Shown here: positions 23,662 to 34,626 of the stretch, one piece after another
How positions within the stretch are numbered: position 1 is the stretch's first letter
Layout of the letters: the number at the start of each line of letters is the position of its first letter
Origin: Actinostola sp. cb2023
Lineage: Eukaryota > Cnidaria > Anthozoa > Actiniaria > Actinostolidae
Length of the DNA: 64,000 bases
Assembly (NCBI GenBank): GCA_033675265.1
Contig: JAUJYZ010000182.1
Location: 1-64,000 of the forward strand
Direction: 5' to 3'
Made by a program: the position numbers and the translations under genes
Notes under the pieces: generated by a model
The model's database searches: none
The model's input: only the letters and a program-made list of their open reading frames with translations
Told to the model about the DNA's origin: nothing

Positions 23662-24944
23662 GAGGAGGTCTGAATAGTATCCCAGAATGCATTGCGTTTC
23701 ATATTATATTATCGTTTTTTTCGTGACGTCATCACTTTCTCACAACCAGCAAGACGACAAGAAGTTGTCGTTCTGGTGTCCGTATCCGGCCTGGAAGGGT
23801 TTGAAGCTGTTTTTAGGATGGTTCACATCAGTTTTATCGACAAATTCAGCGATAAACGTGTTGCATTGATCCCTTGCTCGACAACAGACCACAACTCGTT
23901 TACTCGTTGAATTTTTCAGTTCTTCGATTCTGAACTGAGTTACATGACAACAAGAAACCTTTGTCACTGTATTGTGGAAATTCGAAATTCTCCCAGCTCC
24001 AGCGGCTAACTGAGTACCGCCAACATTACCTGAAGTCAGTCCAGTGGATCATAAACTACCTCCACTGGATTTAAGTCAGAGTTTGAGTTATAATTGTTTC
24101 ACGAATGCTCGGACAGTTGTTTGTGTTCCTTCGAACTCCGACAATAAGATCATGTTCAAGATCTGCAATACCTTTCATTGAACGAGAGCAGTCTTCCCGA
24201 AATTGAATCAGAGCCAGAAGAATTTGAACACGATCTGTCTTTCACAGAGTCTGACAACGAAGAGAACACTGATCAGTGGTCAACTCGCTGCTTCCTCGAT
24301 CAACACAGACGAACCATATTCAGTAGAATATTTTAAGATCATAATTTTTCATCCATAATTCTGAAAAAGTAAAAGTTGATATTAGTTACTGCCTTTTAGC
24401 GTATCTATTAGAACCAGTTATTGATTTTAGCAACGAAATAGTTGTTTTGTCACATGCCGTGACGCGTTGTCACGAACGCTTCAGAGCAAAGAAATACGAC
24501 CACAAGTGTCAAAAAATGACTAACTTCGGAGCCAGTAAAACTATCTAAAACGTGGAGTAACTTTGAGTAATTTTATATACAAACGTTCTCCAAGCCTTAC
24601 AGTACGATAACGTGTTATTAAAATATAAAATACTCAAGTCAATAATAAGAATAAAGCGGTTTTTGGTGAGTGCCTATCACTCAAATTTTCAAAGCGTAGT
24701 CAATACCGTTCGTGAGCTACTATTTTTTTCAAAAGACAGTGAGAAAATCATGAGATAAAGTCTTCAGGAATGTAGTATTAATGCACTGGAAACATGTAAT
24801 ACAAATCTTACCTTTATTGCTGGCGATATTGCTAAAAAAATATTGCTTGCAAAACACTAACAAATCACATTCTTGAAGCGTGGAAGCGTGAACTTCACAA
24901 CATTTCTTCCGCAATGCATTCTGGGATACTATTCAGACCTCCTC
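23662..24944. mobile_element. 1.28-kb TIR element inside the foldback transposon
   Basis: Left end GAGGAGGTCTGAATAGTATC with CCAGAATGCATTGCG; the right end is the exact complement over 35 bp. Short ORFs occur within: a 72-codon ORF at 23692-23910 and an acidic frame around 24160-24340 (LPEIESEPEEFEH, TESDNEEN) of the kind often seen at transposase N-termini. None allows family assignment. Target duplication not evident. Confidence 0.7.
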
Positions 24945-25389
24945 ATGCTTGGTTCAGGCCATAGTGACCCATAGTCTCTGACTGTAATAGAGCAAACTTT
25001 GCAGTGATTCTAACATAAGACTTTTGAATGTTTGAACATACGTACTGAATAAAGTTAGCTTGTAACATAAAGTGACATGTTAACATAAAGTCCAATAAAT
25101 ATAGGTGTTAGAGCTACAAGCTAATTCATCAATGTTCATAAATTAAATTCTGAGCTGCAGTGTATTTAATTCTATTATGAAGTATCAGTTTATTATAATA
25201 AATTATTCAGTTGCCGTACAACATTCTAATATTAATTTACGTTAGTTATTATACGAGGCAGCGAATAGAGCGTTACCTGAGATCAGCACGCAGAACGCGG
25301 CAAAGGTCAACATGAAGTGGAAACATACCGGAAATGATGTGGAAAACAAAAAAATGCTCTTGTAATGAATGATCTATAATAATAATATA

Positions 25390-25596
25390 CAGCTATTTCA
25401 AAAAAACGTTGTCTTGTGATATATTTTAAATATATCAAAGTAAATCAGCAGTTCAGGTTTCCTCGCTATATTGGAGCTGATCGATATACTGGAACCGGCC
25501 AATATACAATATACAATGCATCATTTACCGGTTTCGGTCAAGTTGAAATGCAGTTCGCAGTAAGTATTCACAAGAAAACGTTTTTTGAAATAGCTG
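25390..25596. mobile_element. TA-flanked MITE, CAGCTATTTC family (copy 1)
   Basis: CAGCTATTTCAAAAAAACGT and its complement form the ends, with TA immediately outside both (25388-25389 and 25597-25598). TA target and TIR fit the Tc1/mariner class. The inner sequence is unrelated to that of the four other copies. A 71-codon ORF over it is incidental. Confidence 0.85.
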
Positions 25597-26307
25597 TAGT
25601 CGGTAAATGCCAGTTCGAGCAAAAAATGTAATGGGGGTCTGAAGTAAGTAATGTAGAAATGAGGAGTGAAGACGGATTTGTAAACTAGTACACATGCTAG
25701 TTTGTATAAGTAGTAAAGTAAATAATATGTCCATAGTAAAATAGCAGCTCGAACGCCGCTTCAGGGGTATTGTAATCAGGATGAATTCTGATTAGGATCC
25801 AAATATTTTTTGATGCATGCTACTCCATCGGTGGCAAAGTTAGAGTTCTGCTTAAATCAATGATTGATCAACGAGTACCAAAGGTACTATAACAGGGAAT
25901 ATTCCAAGTTCTAATGTAAGTCAAATCAAAAGAAAAGAAAAGCTATCACATATGATAATCGATAGACCTTTGCAGCTTCAATTATTAAACATACGGTGGT
26001 ACACTAATTAATGTTTTCTTTTGTTTCTCACTTCGAAGTATACATATCAGTAGCAGTAGACATCTATTTGTCTAAATACATTCTCGCAGAAAAACATTTT
26101 TTTTTTTCTTTTTTCATTTTGTTTTCTTTTCTCATTTTTTTTTCTTTTCTCTCTCTTTTCTCTTTTTTAATTTGGTCCGCCGTCCGCCGTCCGCGGTCCG
26201 CCGTCCGCGGTCCGCCGTCCGCGGTCCGCCGTCCGCCGTCCGCCGTCCGCCGTCCGCCGTCCGCCGTCCGCCGTCCGCGCCCGCGTTTTATCTACACCCC
26301 TGTTATT

Positions 26308-27940
26308 GTACTGTATTTGTATCTGATGACCTTTAGTAATCCGAATCCCGACATCTGGTTTTATTTATGACGTCAGCGAAAGCCCCGACTACCTAAGAAG
26401 GGAGAAGGGTATGCAACAGACCTGAATCCTACCTTCTGATTTGCTTAGACCTCTCTCTTCCTTCGTCTTGACTTTGTGCAAGAAAAATCACGTGGGGTGG
26501 ACAAGTGATGATAGATGCGTTTTTGGAACTTACCGAAGTTTGTTTACTTTTCTTATTAACCTATTTTGTAATCTCCGTTCAGGAGTTTGTTCCTACCGTA
26601 GAGAGAAAAATATGTCCTAATAATCTACAATCGAGATAAATCATGAATAAATAACGTATGCCTACCTGAAAATCTTTCAAAATTCAGTCGATGAGGGTTC
26701 GGAATAAATGTCATCCGTTATCAGTAGCTTTCTATTTGAATCCGCCGTGTTTTACTTACCTCATGTCTCGATTACAATGTTATTGGGTATTCCCAAACTT
26801 CTAAAATATATAGCTCTAGCATTTCTTTTAGAATAAATACATATTCTGATTTCACTGCCCGTGTGTCTGTTGCTGACCGTTTATATTTCAAGAGTTTGTT
26901 GTGATACATCTGTTAACACTGCGATTCTCCCAAAAGTGTATCTCGCGCTTCGCGCTCGGTTAGGAGAGATAACGCCTGGGACTAGGCTGGGTCTGTTGCA
27001 TACTAGTCTCCCTCGCAGAATGAGCTATGTTTTAGCTAGCTAAAAAAACGCGTTCACACTGGGGTTATCGACTTAGCTAGCTAAACAGGTCTTTATTAGC
27101 TGTAGCTAGAAAGTCCTAATGTGAACGCGCTCTACTGAAAACTAACAAATATTATATCCAATAGTTGTTTGTAGGTCGTGTTGTAATTCATAATAAGTAA
27201 ATGCTTGTTTCATCGACCTTGAGTTTATTTTTGAAATATCAAAATAACAAATATTAGTTTATGATGACCTCATAACGATTCTGATTGGATAAGAAGGTGT
27301 CCCAGCCAGAAAATGGCGGAAATGAGGTGTCTTTTGTTTACACAACTTTGAAAGCTTATTTCTCCTAAGTATATTTTGCCATGAAGCAGATGAAGCTCGA
27401 CATAAACGTGAATTAATAGGGTATCTAGAAACGTCTAATTTCAATGAAATTTGGCAGACATCATCTTTGGTATTCGATCTCAAAAAGCGTGTCGGGGATT
27501 GTTTGATTTCGCTTTAGATTTCAAGTTATTAGCGTTCATATTACATCGACTCGAAAAATATCTAGCGTTGATCAATTTTCGATTTTTCTGAGCTGGCATT
27601 GTGGACTGTAGAAGTTATGTTTTACAGTAAATTGTGCTGCAGAAATAGGCTAAAACAACTTCCGTATAACGACAGAAATAAGTTTTTAGGTTTCACATTT
27701 TACATATCAAAATAGCTCTGTTTGAACAGAACGAACCACTTACATAATTTATACTAGTCACCTCACTCCTTTGACGAGTCCCGCTAATTTTCTATATTTG
27801 TCTATATTCTTCTATATATATTTTCTATATTTTTTATTTTCTATATTTTCTTACTCACTTGTAAAGAGCATTGAGATATATATGTAATGCGCTTTTTCAA
27901 GAATTAAATTATTATTATATTATTATTATAGCGTCTCCAT
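26308..27940. other. Intergenic stretch downstream of the GT31 gene
   Basis: 26308-26425 is the right half of the dispersed repeat. 27050-27128 holds a hairpin (GCGTTCACA...TGTGAACGC) with nearby AGCTAGCTAA palindromes. AT-rich sequence with TTATTATTATATTATTATTA sits just beyond the GT31 stop (27902-27930). AATTAAA at 27902-27907 is on the plus strand; I cannot assign a poly(A) signal with confidence. No gene seen. Confidence 0.55.
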
Positions 27941-29056
27941 TCATCGTATATAGCTCCAAAGTACACTAATTAAGTTTCTATAAATCCAAAAAGAGCATTT
28001 CCAGTTAATGTTTTCACTATTTTGCCAATGATAAAAAGTGTGGTACTTCATCATTGTGGCACTATCAACTTTGTGCCCAATGGCCTTGATCGTGTTGAGG
28101 TCACAGTCTGTTGGAGTATAAAGAATAAGAAATCCTGGTATCTGCGTTGCTGATACTGAAGCATTATTCATAATCACAGCAATATAAGCATCATCTGTGT
28201 GAGGTGGAGTCTTGTGTCGAGTAGAATTAAGCATCATTGGAATAACATCAGTGGATAAGATGTGGAACGCGCCATGACAGAAAGGCGGCCATCTATCCTT
28301 GGCATACTGCTCTTTGGTTACATACCATTTACTCGTAGGTTCACGTACAACTCTCAGGCTCACCTTCTCGACAAGTCCTCCGTAGAATGGTCGCGGAGAG
28401 CGCTCTTCTTTCAACCATCGTATTACGTTAGGTACTCGAACGTACACATCGTCATCAGTCTTCAGAACATACTTACAAGAAAGTCTGGAGACAGCCCAGT
28501 AATGGCCCATGAATGTCTTTATCGAAAGGTTGTGGTAATGATCAGTAAAGTTACCTATGATGATGTCATTGTGATGAGAAGCTTCTTGAAGATTGGCTGC
28601 ATGATTCTCGACGCTTTCACTAACTCCAAGCACGAAAAACAATTTCCATATTCTGGTCTTCTCTAGCGATGAACTTTGTCCCCACGTATCACGAATTGCC
28701 TTTCGTAAAAGTCGATGTTTTACGCTCGAAGCGGCAGAATTCACTAACACAACCATGAACAATCGTTTCTCATCTAGTGGGATTTTGGGTTCAAGATAAG
28801 GCAAAAGAAGGGAAAACTTGGCTCCTCTCGGGAAGTATTCTCGAACTCCAATTGATTTGGTGACATAGTAAAGGATTATCATCAAAACGAAAAGAAGAAA
28901 TATTCGTTTCATCTTCTTTCTTCCTAAGAGGAAAATTACAGGCATCCTGATCCATTTCAACATGTTCCCACGGGACGGTCTTTGATTGTTGTTCACCGGC
29001 CCATGTAGCCTAATTTTCAGAGCTCTCGCTTCTCTGAGAGCGTTGCGTGACGACAC
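27941..29056 (-). CDS. Beta-1,3-galactosyltransferase-like enzyme (GT31)
   Basis: 371 codons without an intron. It is expected to be a type II Golgi enzyme that transfers a galactose or GlcNAc in beta-1,3 linkage from a UDP-sugar to glycans. A short N-terminal tail is followed by a membrane anchor (residues 51-67, RIFLLFVLMIILYYVTK). The lumenal catalytic part has the family blocks RKAIRDTWG (118-126), DHYHNLSIKT (172-181), the metal-binding DDD in KTDDDVYV (199-206) and a WPPFCHGAFHILSTD block (256-270). The usual EDVYVG is changed to TDDAYIAV (287-294), keeping an acidic residue. N-glycosylation sequons occur at 169, 176, 277 and 298. Length fits the family (about 300-420). Met49, directly before the anchor, is an alternative start. 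Acceptor specificity cannot be read from sequence. Confidence 0.92.
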   Translation of the reverse strand: MSSRNALREARALKIRLHGPVNNNQRPSRGNMLKWIRMPVIFLLGRKKMKRIFLLFVLMIILYYVTKSIGVREYFPRGAKFSLLLPYLEPKIPLDEKRLFMVVLVNSAASSVKHRLLRKAIRDTWGQSSSLEKTRIWKLFFVLGVSESVENHAANLQEASHHNDIIIGNFTDHYHNLSIKTFMGHYWAVSRLSCKYVLKTDDDVYVRVPNVIRWLKEERSPRPFYGGLVEKVSLRVVREPTSKWYVTKEQYAKDRWPPFCHGAFHILSTDVIPMMLNSTRHKTPPHTDDAYIAVIMNNASVSATQIPGFLILYTPTDCDLNTIKAIGHKVDSATMMKYHTFYHWQNSENINWKCSFWIYRNLISVLWSYIR

Positions 29057-29084
29057 TTAGCACGGCTGCGATAGCCTGCGTAGC

Positions 29085-29210
29085 CCGGCGCTAGGGAGAA
29101 AAAGGACAAAAAAGGAGGGGAAGGGGGGAGGGGGTGGGGAAAAAGGGACTGGGGAGGAAGGGGAAAGGAGGAGGGGATTGGGGAGGAGAGGAGGGAGGGA
29201 GCGCCTGCAA
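29085..29210. other. G-rich polypurine tract upstream of the GT31 gene
   Basis: Runs such as GGAGGGGAAGGGGGGAGGGG lie 30-150 bp upstream of the GT31 start, on the strand opposite to the gene. G-quadruplex potential is clear by eye, with many runs of at least three G. A promoter role is only an inference from position. Confidence 0.6.
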
Positions 29211-29596
29211 TAGAGTACTAAAGTCATGACGTTGTTGGAAACGGTGTCCAACACAAAAATACTCACTCACAAACTACTTTATTAAATCCCTCACACTCCA
29301 TCACACTCGTTCTTGATTCTATCTCTGGCGTCTGCAACGTGCCTTGTAATCCTATCCCTATCTAATACATGTGTTATTTTAGACTTGTCAATCATGACCT
29401 ATCGCTAATGTAATTGTTTCCTACAACGTCATAAAAAATAATTTTTGCTTTTATAAATTTTTGATTTCCAGTTCAGATAGAATATCATGAAAGAAGTTCA
29501 CACACCAATTTTTATAATAATCGGTTAAATAGCGGTCAAGATATGGCCAGTTGAATATATAATTTGCCTTAACACTCACTGTATTTTCGGCTCCGT

Positions 29597-29905
29597 TCCG
29601 CGTAGCGCTATTTACAGCGAAAATCCTTGTATCGCGACCTTTCGTTTTGAAAACTTCAGTTGGATTTTGGGTTTTTCTGTTCCGACAATCACTATATATG
29701 TCCATTTCTTGAGTACAAAGTTAACTCAGCATAAATATCATTATTTAAAGTACTAAATAGTGACATTTCTATTGTTTTGTATTGTATTTAGTACTAATTA
29801 GTGCAACAAATATATTGGCGGAACAGAAAAATCCAAAATCCAGCTGAAGTTTATACAAAACGAAAGGTCGTGATACAAGGATTTTCCCAGTAAAACAGAA
29901 TTTCC
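29597..29905. repeat. Inverted repeat around an AATAGTG hairpin
   Basis: The left arm (GCGAAAATCCTTGTATCGCG, AACTTCAGTTGGATTTTGGG) and right arm (29812-29905) are imperfect complements about 90 bp long. The 125-bp centre has TACTAAATAGTG/ATTTAGTACTAA sequences also seen at 33.04 kb. The 84-codon minus ORF (29451-29705) is not supported as a gene. Confidence 0.65.
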
Positions 29906-30164
29906 ACGCTCAAAACAGGTCAGTGAACGGCAAAAATACAATCGAAATCAAAACGTCCTTAGATTTTAGGGATCTCTTACGACAGAAAGCTATATGTACA
30001 GAAGTCATGTAAACAATCGAACCAGTCGAGTTATTTTCAGTAACTCACGATGGATGTTTATTTTATTCCACGTTTGAAAAATTCAGTACGATTACAGTTG
30101 TGTGATCCTTGTGTGAGTCATACATCTATTACGCGTCCTAATTTTAGAACCGCCGCGTAGCGCT

Positions 30165-30798
30165 ATTTAGAACAGAATTTCCACGCTCAAAACAGGTCAG
30201 TGAACGGCAAAAATACAATCGAAATCAAAACGTCCTTAGATTTTAGGGATCTATTACAGAAGAAGACGCTCAGTGACGAGGGAGACTATTTGTGTCGGTG
30301 ACTCATAGATAAAGATCTCCGACTCTTCAAGGTACGCTGTGGTACGTCTTTAAACGTTTTGAGGTCACTTGAGGTCACATCTTAAATCTAACAGAAGCAG
30401 CTTTTGATTTTTAATCGATAGTTCCTTTCTGATTTCGAGATAAATCGAACAAGAAGTTTCAATGTATAGGCAGAGACAGCAGATTGGTCGAGCTTTGTCA
30501 CATCATACCGTAGTCTGAATCAACTGGATGTTTAAAAGATACGAAGTTCGACTTTCCTCTGCGATAACGAAGAAACCAAAGACGTTATCAGAACCGTCTG
30601 ACCATGAATATGAACCTCAACTGGACGTTCCAAGTACGTGCTACGGAAGTACGATTCGGAGATTTTTATCTATGCTCACCGACACATATATACATAGTCT
30701 CCCTCGTCACTCAACTGTCAGTCATTGTCAGGTCCCTCCTCACGCAACTGACATTGTCCTTGTCATAATGCCCGAGTGTACGCTCATTGAGCGTCTTG
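30165..30798 (+). mobile_element. Helentron family-2 copy, 3' part
   Basis: Ends TGCCCGAGTGTACGCTCATT followed by GAGCGTCTTG at 30798. 30385-30800 is the inverse of 7073-7500. No matching 5' ACTCGGGC hairpin was found upstream, so the copy is 5'-truncated or rearranged. Confidence 0.6.
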
Positions 30799-31029
30799 TT
30801 TTCTTTAAATTTGGTACATGGGGAGCTTTTATGATTCTTTGGAAAATCACAAAATAAAAAATGGGGGTCACCGGTATCGTTCTCGAGATATTAGCCGATG
30901 AAAATCGTCTACGTAACATGCGTGACTGGCTGTCATCTTGGACGTGAGGAAAGAGGACTGGACCGAGATGTTTCGAACCTTGATTTTATGCGCAGAAAAG
31001 ATGCGCGTGAACAATGCGCGCGAACGTCC

Positions 31030-31424
31030 TTAAGAGAGATACCGGCGAAAGATAGATTTGACTTCGTATCTCCATGTTTAGTCTAATTTTTGAAATAAAA
31101 CTTTTTGTGCTGATCGAGAAACCTTTTATGTAGCTTTTGTAAATTTTCTGGGCCAATGGAATGAAATAGTGAGTCAAGAAAATATGTTTTTGAGTAAAAC
31201 CCATTGTTTTGATCTACGTGCGTCCGATCGAATTACGGCGAAATAAGCAGATTTTACAAGTAAAACATTTCCTACATTTACAAAACGGGCTCAATCTGCC
31301 CAAAAACTTCAAGAACGATAGATAAAAGGTTTCTCGATCAGCACAAAAAAGTTTTATTTCAAAAATTAGATTAAACATGGAAATACGAAGTCAAATCTAT
31401 CTTTCGCCGGTATATCTCTCTTAA
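31030..31424. mobile_element. Foldback MITE
   Basis: Arms of about 100 bp start TTAAGAGAGATACCGGCGAA and end in the near-complement TTCGCCGGTATATCTCTCTTAA. The inner stem has AACCTTTTATGTAGC/AAAGGTTTCTCGATCAGC segments. Small ORFs on both strands are products of the palindrome. Confidence 0.75.
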
Positions 31425-32013
31425 TAATTCTGCCCTGATTACCCATCGTACACCTTACATCGTGAAGTGGTCTATTGCGTTCTGAAATGAAGTTCATAAT
31501 GAAAGACGCATGGGCACCAACATAAACATTAACTAGACGCTCTTCTAGCGTGAAGTCGGGCTTCTAAATGAAATGTAACCTATTTGAACTAAATATAGAT
31601 ATCTTATAGTGCGATTTTCAGTGCGATTGAAACAGTTTTTGGTTGCTCGTCGTTGCATGACTCGAGCTCGATAGAACATGCTTTCCTTGCAATTTCAGTA
31701 CTGCGAACTTTACAGTATATCAGTAAAAACGTTAATAGCCCGACTTCGCGCTACTAGAGTGCAAACCATATGTCCGTGAAATAGTACTATTACTAGTCGT
31801 TTCTGGTAGAAAGTGAAGTGCTGCGAGTTGTGCACTGCCGTACAGTACATGGTAACACATAAAAGTGAAATGTAGCTGTCAATGCATACATGTGGTTGTC
31901 CCTTAATTTTCAGCAAGGTGCATTAGTTGTAAAATAAAATAATAAAAATGTGGTATAATAATAATAATAACTTTATTACTGTGTCATGTGTTCTAGCTTA
32001 CAAGAAACCTATT

Positions 32014-32152
32014 TCCCTCCCATATATCTACTGATTCTCATTCCCACCCTTGTCCCATTGTTCCCATCCCACATCTCCATTGATTCTCATTCCCATCCCG
32101 GTCACATTGTTCCATTCCATGTCTCTATTAATTATCATTCCCACCCGCTATA
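32014..32152. repeat. ~49-bp minisatellite, about 2.5-3 units
   Basis: The unit contains GATTCTCATTCCCACCC and CATTGTTCCCATCCCACATC. It is preceded by an (AAT)-rich microsatellite at about 31958-31970. Confidence 0.7.
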
Positions 32153-33110
32153 ATAATCTGGTCATGGACAGACAGCTATAGACATGTACCAGCACTAAAA
32201 GCATGCAATACTTTGCACTATTTATGTTGCACGCTTGTAATAGTTTGTACTCTACTGATATGCAGTATTAAATTAATACAAATATGGATTCAATGAAATA
32301 GAGAATTGTGTTTGGTGTATATTATATACAATGTTACTGGCCAGATATCAGGAAAGATGTCGAAGCCTCATAGCAGACTTGTAGAAGATAAAAGTACATC
32401 AGGATGGATCGTATAATTTGATTCAGTAGTTGCCTCAATGCCAATGGCAATGGCATGGGCCGGATTGGTTTGACGAAGACCAACGAGCTCGATCAGGTAG
32501 ATAGGTCAGCGACAGCATCGGGGATACTAACTGTGTCTTTCAAAAGCATTCAAGTACATGCTGTCTCCTTCGGTCAACTCTGATCGACTCACTGTAGAAG
32601 TAACTTAAGCTTATGTACTTCATTGTGGAACTGGACGTGACTGAGCACACAACCATAACAGCGCTGAAAACTCATAAAAGAACATGGTCTTCCCCTTGAA
32701 ATGTCACTAAATTGTTCATGACCCTGATGAATGCTTCCAGCAATGAATAAAGTTGCATTTGACATCATGGATTTGTAGAAAACGAACACTTTCCTGGCTT
32801 GAATCAGCGAAAAATAAACGATACTCAATATCGATTGAACGTGTTGCGAGTGTGCGCTGATCAAAAGTACCGTGGCTCACAAAATCATCTCCACACACAA
32901 ACCCCACAAACCCACAAACTCCGTGAAATGCAGTCGAGATTCTCGTTGCATCCACATAAGTGCCCAGATCCCACACGACCACACATGACACAGGAACTCC
33001 GTCAAGATTAGTTTCGCTGCTCGCCTGGCGGCTCGCAGCAACTAAATAGTACTAAATAGTGTTATCTCCATTGTTTTCTATTGTTTCATCAGTGCTATTT
33101 AGTACTAATT

Positions 33111-34312
33111 ACTCGGGCCCTTCCGAAGGAAGCCCGAGTTAGAAAATACACTTTCTTTTTTTTATTATTTTTTTCAGGTGAAGGAATGACAAAAAAATGC
33201 GAAGAATGCGATGTATTTGATCCTATCGAGTTTCAAGATTTCTCATCATAGATCTTCAAGCTATTAAGTTCAGGATTGTAGTTGATCATTCCACGATGAA
33301 GCTAAGGCGCGTTTGCTTTTGTTATAAATGAAACGACATCTTTCAGAGTGGGCCCACACGAATAGCCGTATGCTTTTGTCTGTGAAATGAGCCTGTTTAA
33401 AGCCCGTGTTTTATCGGCTGTTCTATAACGCCTTTCCACGAACTCGAACTCATATCCAAAAATGAATTGAAAAGCAAATGAACATGACCTCGCTATGCGA
33501 TGTTTGTTGCTTAATTGTAATATTACGTGTACAGTTATGTCCTTGAGTATTTATAATTAAACTCACGACCAGCGATGTAGCAACATCTATTGACAGAAAG
33601 CTATATGTACAGAAGTCATGCAAACAATCGAACCAGTCGAGTTATTTTCAGTAACTCACGATGGATGTTTATTTTATTCCACGTTTGAAAAATTCGTGTT
33701 CTTTTCAGTAAGATGACAGTTGTAAAGTGATCCTTATCTGAGTCATACATCTATTAGGCGACCTAATTTTAGAACCGTTGATTTAAAACCGAATTTCCAC
33801 GCTCAAAACAGGTCAGTGAACGGCAAAAATACAATCGAAATCAAAACGTCCTTAGATTTTAGGGATCTATTACAGAAGAAGACGCTCAATGACGAGGGAG
33901 AATTGTGTCTGACTCATAGATAAAGATCTCCGCGGACTCTTGTTATAATTAAACTCACGACCAACGCCGGTCATGTATAACTCCATCTATTGACAGAAAG
34001 CTATATGTACAGAAGTCATGCAAACAGTCGAGCCAGTCGAGTTATTTTCAGTAACTCATGATGGATGTTTATTTTATTCCACGTTTGAAAAATTCAGAAG
34101 GAAAAGGAATCGTAAAAATCGTACTTCAAAACTACATCAAAGCATTTAAGGAAAGCAAGGTCAATAGTTCGTAAATCGAGATCGTATAGCCCTTCATCTG
34201 GCAGACATATAGTCTCCCTCGTCACGCAACTGTCAGTCATTGTCAGGTCTCTCCTCACGCAACTGACATTGTCCTTTTCATAAGCCCGAGTGTACGCTCA
34301 TTGAGCGTCTTG
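33111..34312 (+). mobile_element. Helentron-like element, family 2
   Basis: 5' hairpin ACTCGGGCCCTTCCGAAGGA with GCCCGAGT; 3' end AAGCCCGAGTGTACGCTCAT followed by TGAGCGTCTTG. 5'/subterminal-3' complementarity and the terminal hairpin match the Helentron layout. The inside consists of two related blocks (33590-33700 and 33985-34090, both with GACAGAAAGCTATATGTACA). No protein. Confidence 0.6.
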
Positions 34313-34626
34313 TTAGTTAGTACTGTTTCACGGACATATGGTTTGCACTCTAGAGCGTCCTGTTTCAATCTAAATTTTGATTTAGACGAGAAAATACTTA
34401 TATTTTGGCCCCTTGACCTCCGGTGCTTTCCCTGATTGGTTTGTGCTTTGTAATCTTTCTTGGCCAGACTTTATGTCTCCTTCGGCTTTAGCTCGACGTT
34501 TTCAAATACGATAATCTGGTATGAAAATCAGTAACTCGGACTCTAACTCGGTCTCCAACTCGACTCCAACTCGACTCCAACTCGGACTCCGACTCGGTAT
34601 CCAACTCGGGGATTTACTACTCCCGT

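Larger units (their letters stand above)
22552..26300. mobile_element. 3.7-kb foldback transposon with CGGACGG-rich ends
   Basis: Ends GGGGTGTAGATAAAACGCGG and its complement are flanked by TGTTATT (22545-22551 and 26301-26307; the following G makes 8 bp possible). The empty site is preserved near 15512-15522. Arms of about 350-390 bp start with GC-rich CGGACGG/CCGTCCG tandem units, then polypurine/polypyrimidine, then a conserved stem with CTATCGATTATCATATGTGA. Inside lie a partial dispersed repeat, a smaller TIR element (23662-24944) and a MITE (25390-25596). No transposase recognised. Confidence 0.85.
31758..34349. mobile_element. 2.6-kb TIR transposon with CTAG target duplication
   Basis: Ends AGTGCAAACCATATGTCCGT and its complement are flanked by CTAG (31754-31757 and 34350-34353). 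The intact target (CTACTAGAGCGTCC) is visible in the related Helentron copy near 19674. TIR length is about 35 bp. The interior is composite: a minisatellite (32014-32152), unassigned sequence with small ORFs (32589-33011) and a family-2 Helentron (33111-34312). No transposase seen. Confidence 0.8.

Noticed and set aside
26861..27043. 60-codon ORF near 26.9 kb
   Set aside because: Lies in sequence resembling dispersed-repeat ends (CTAGTCTCCCTCGC); no protein features.
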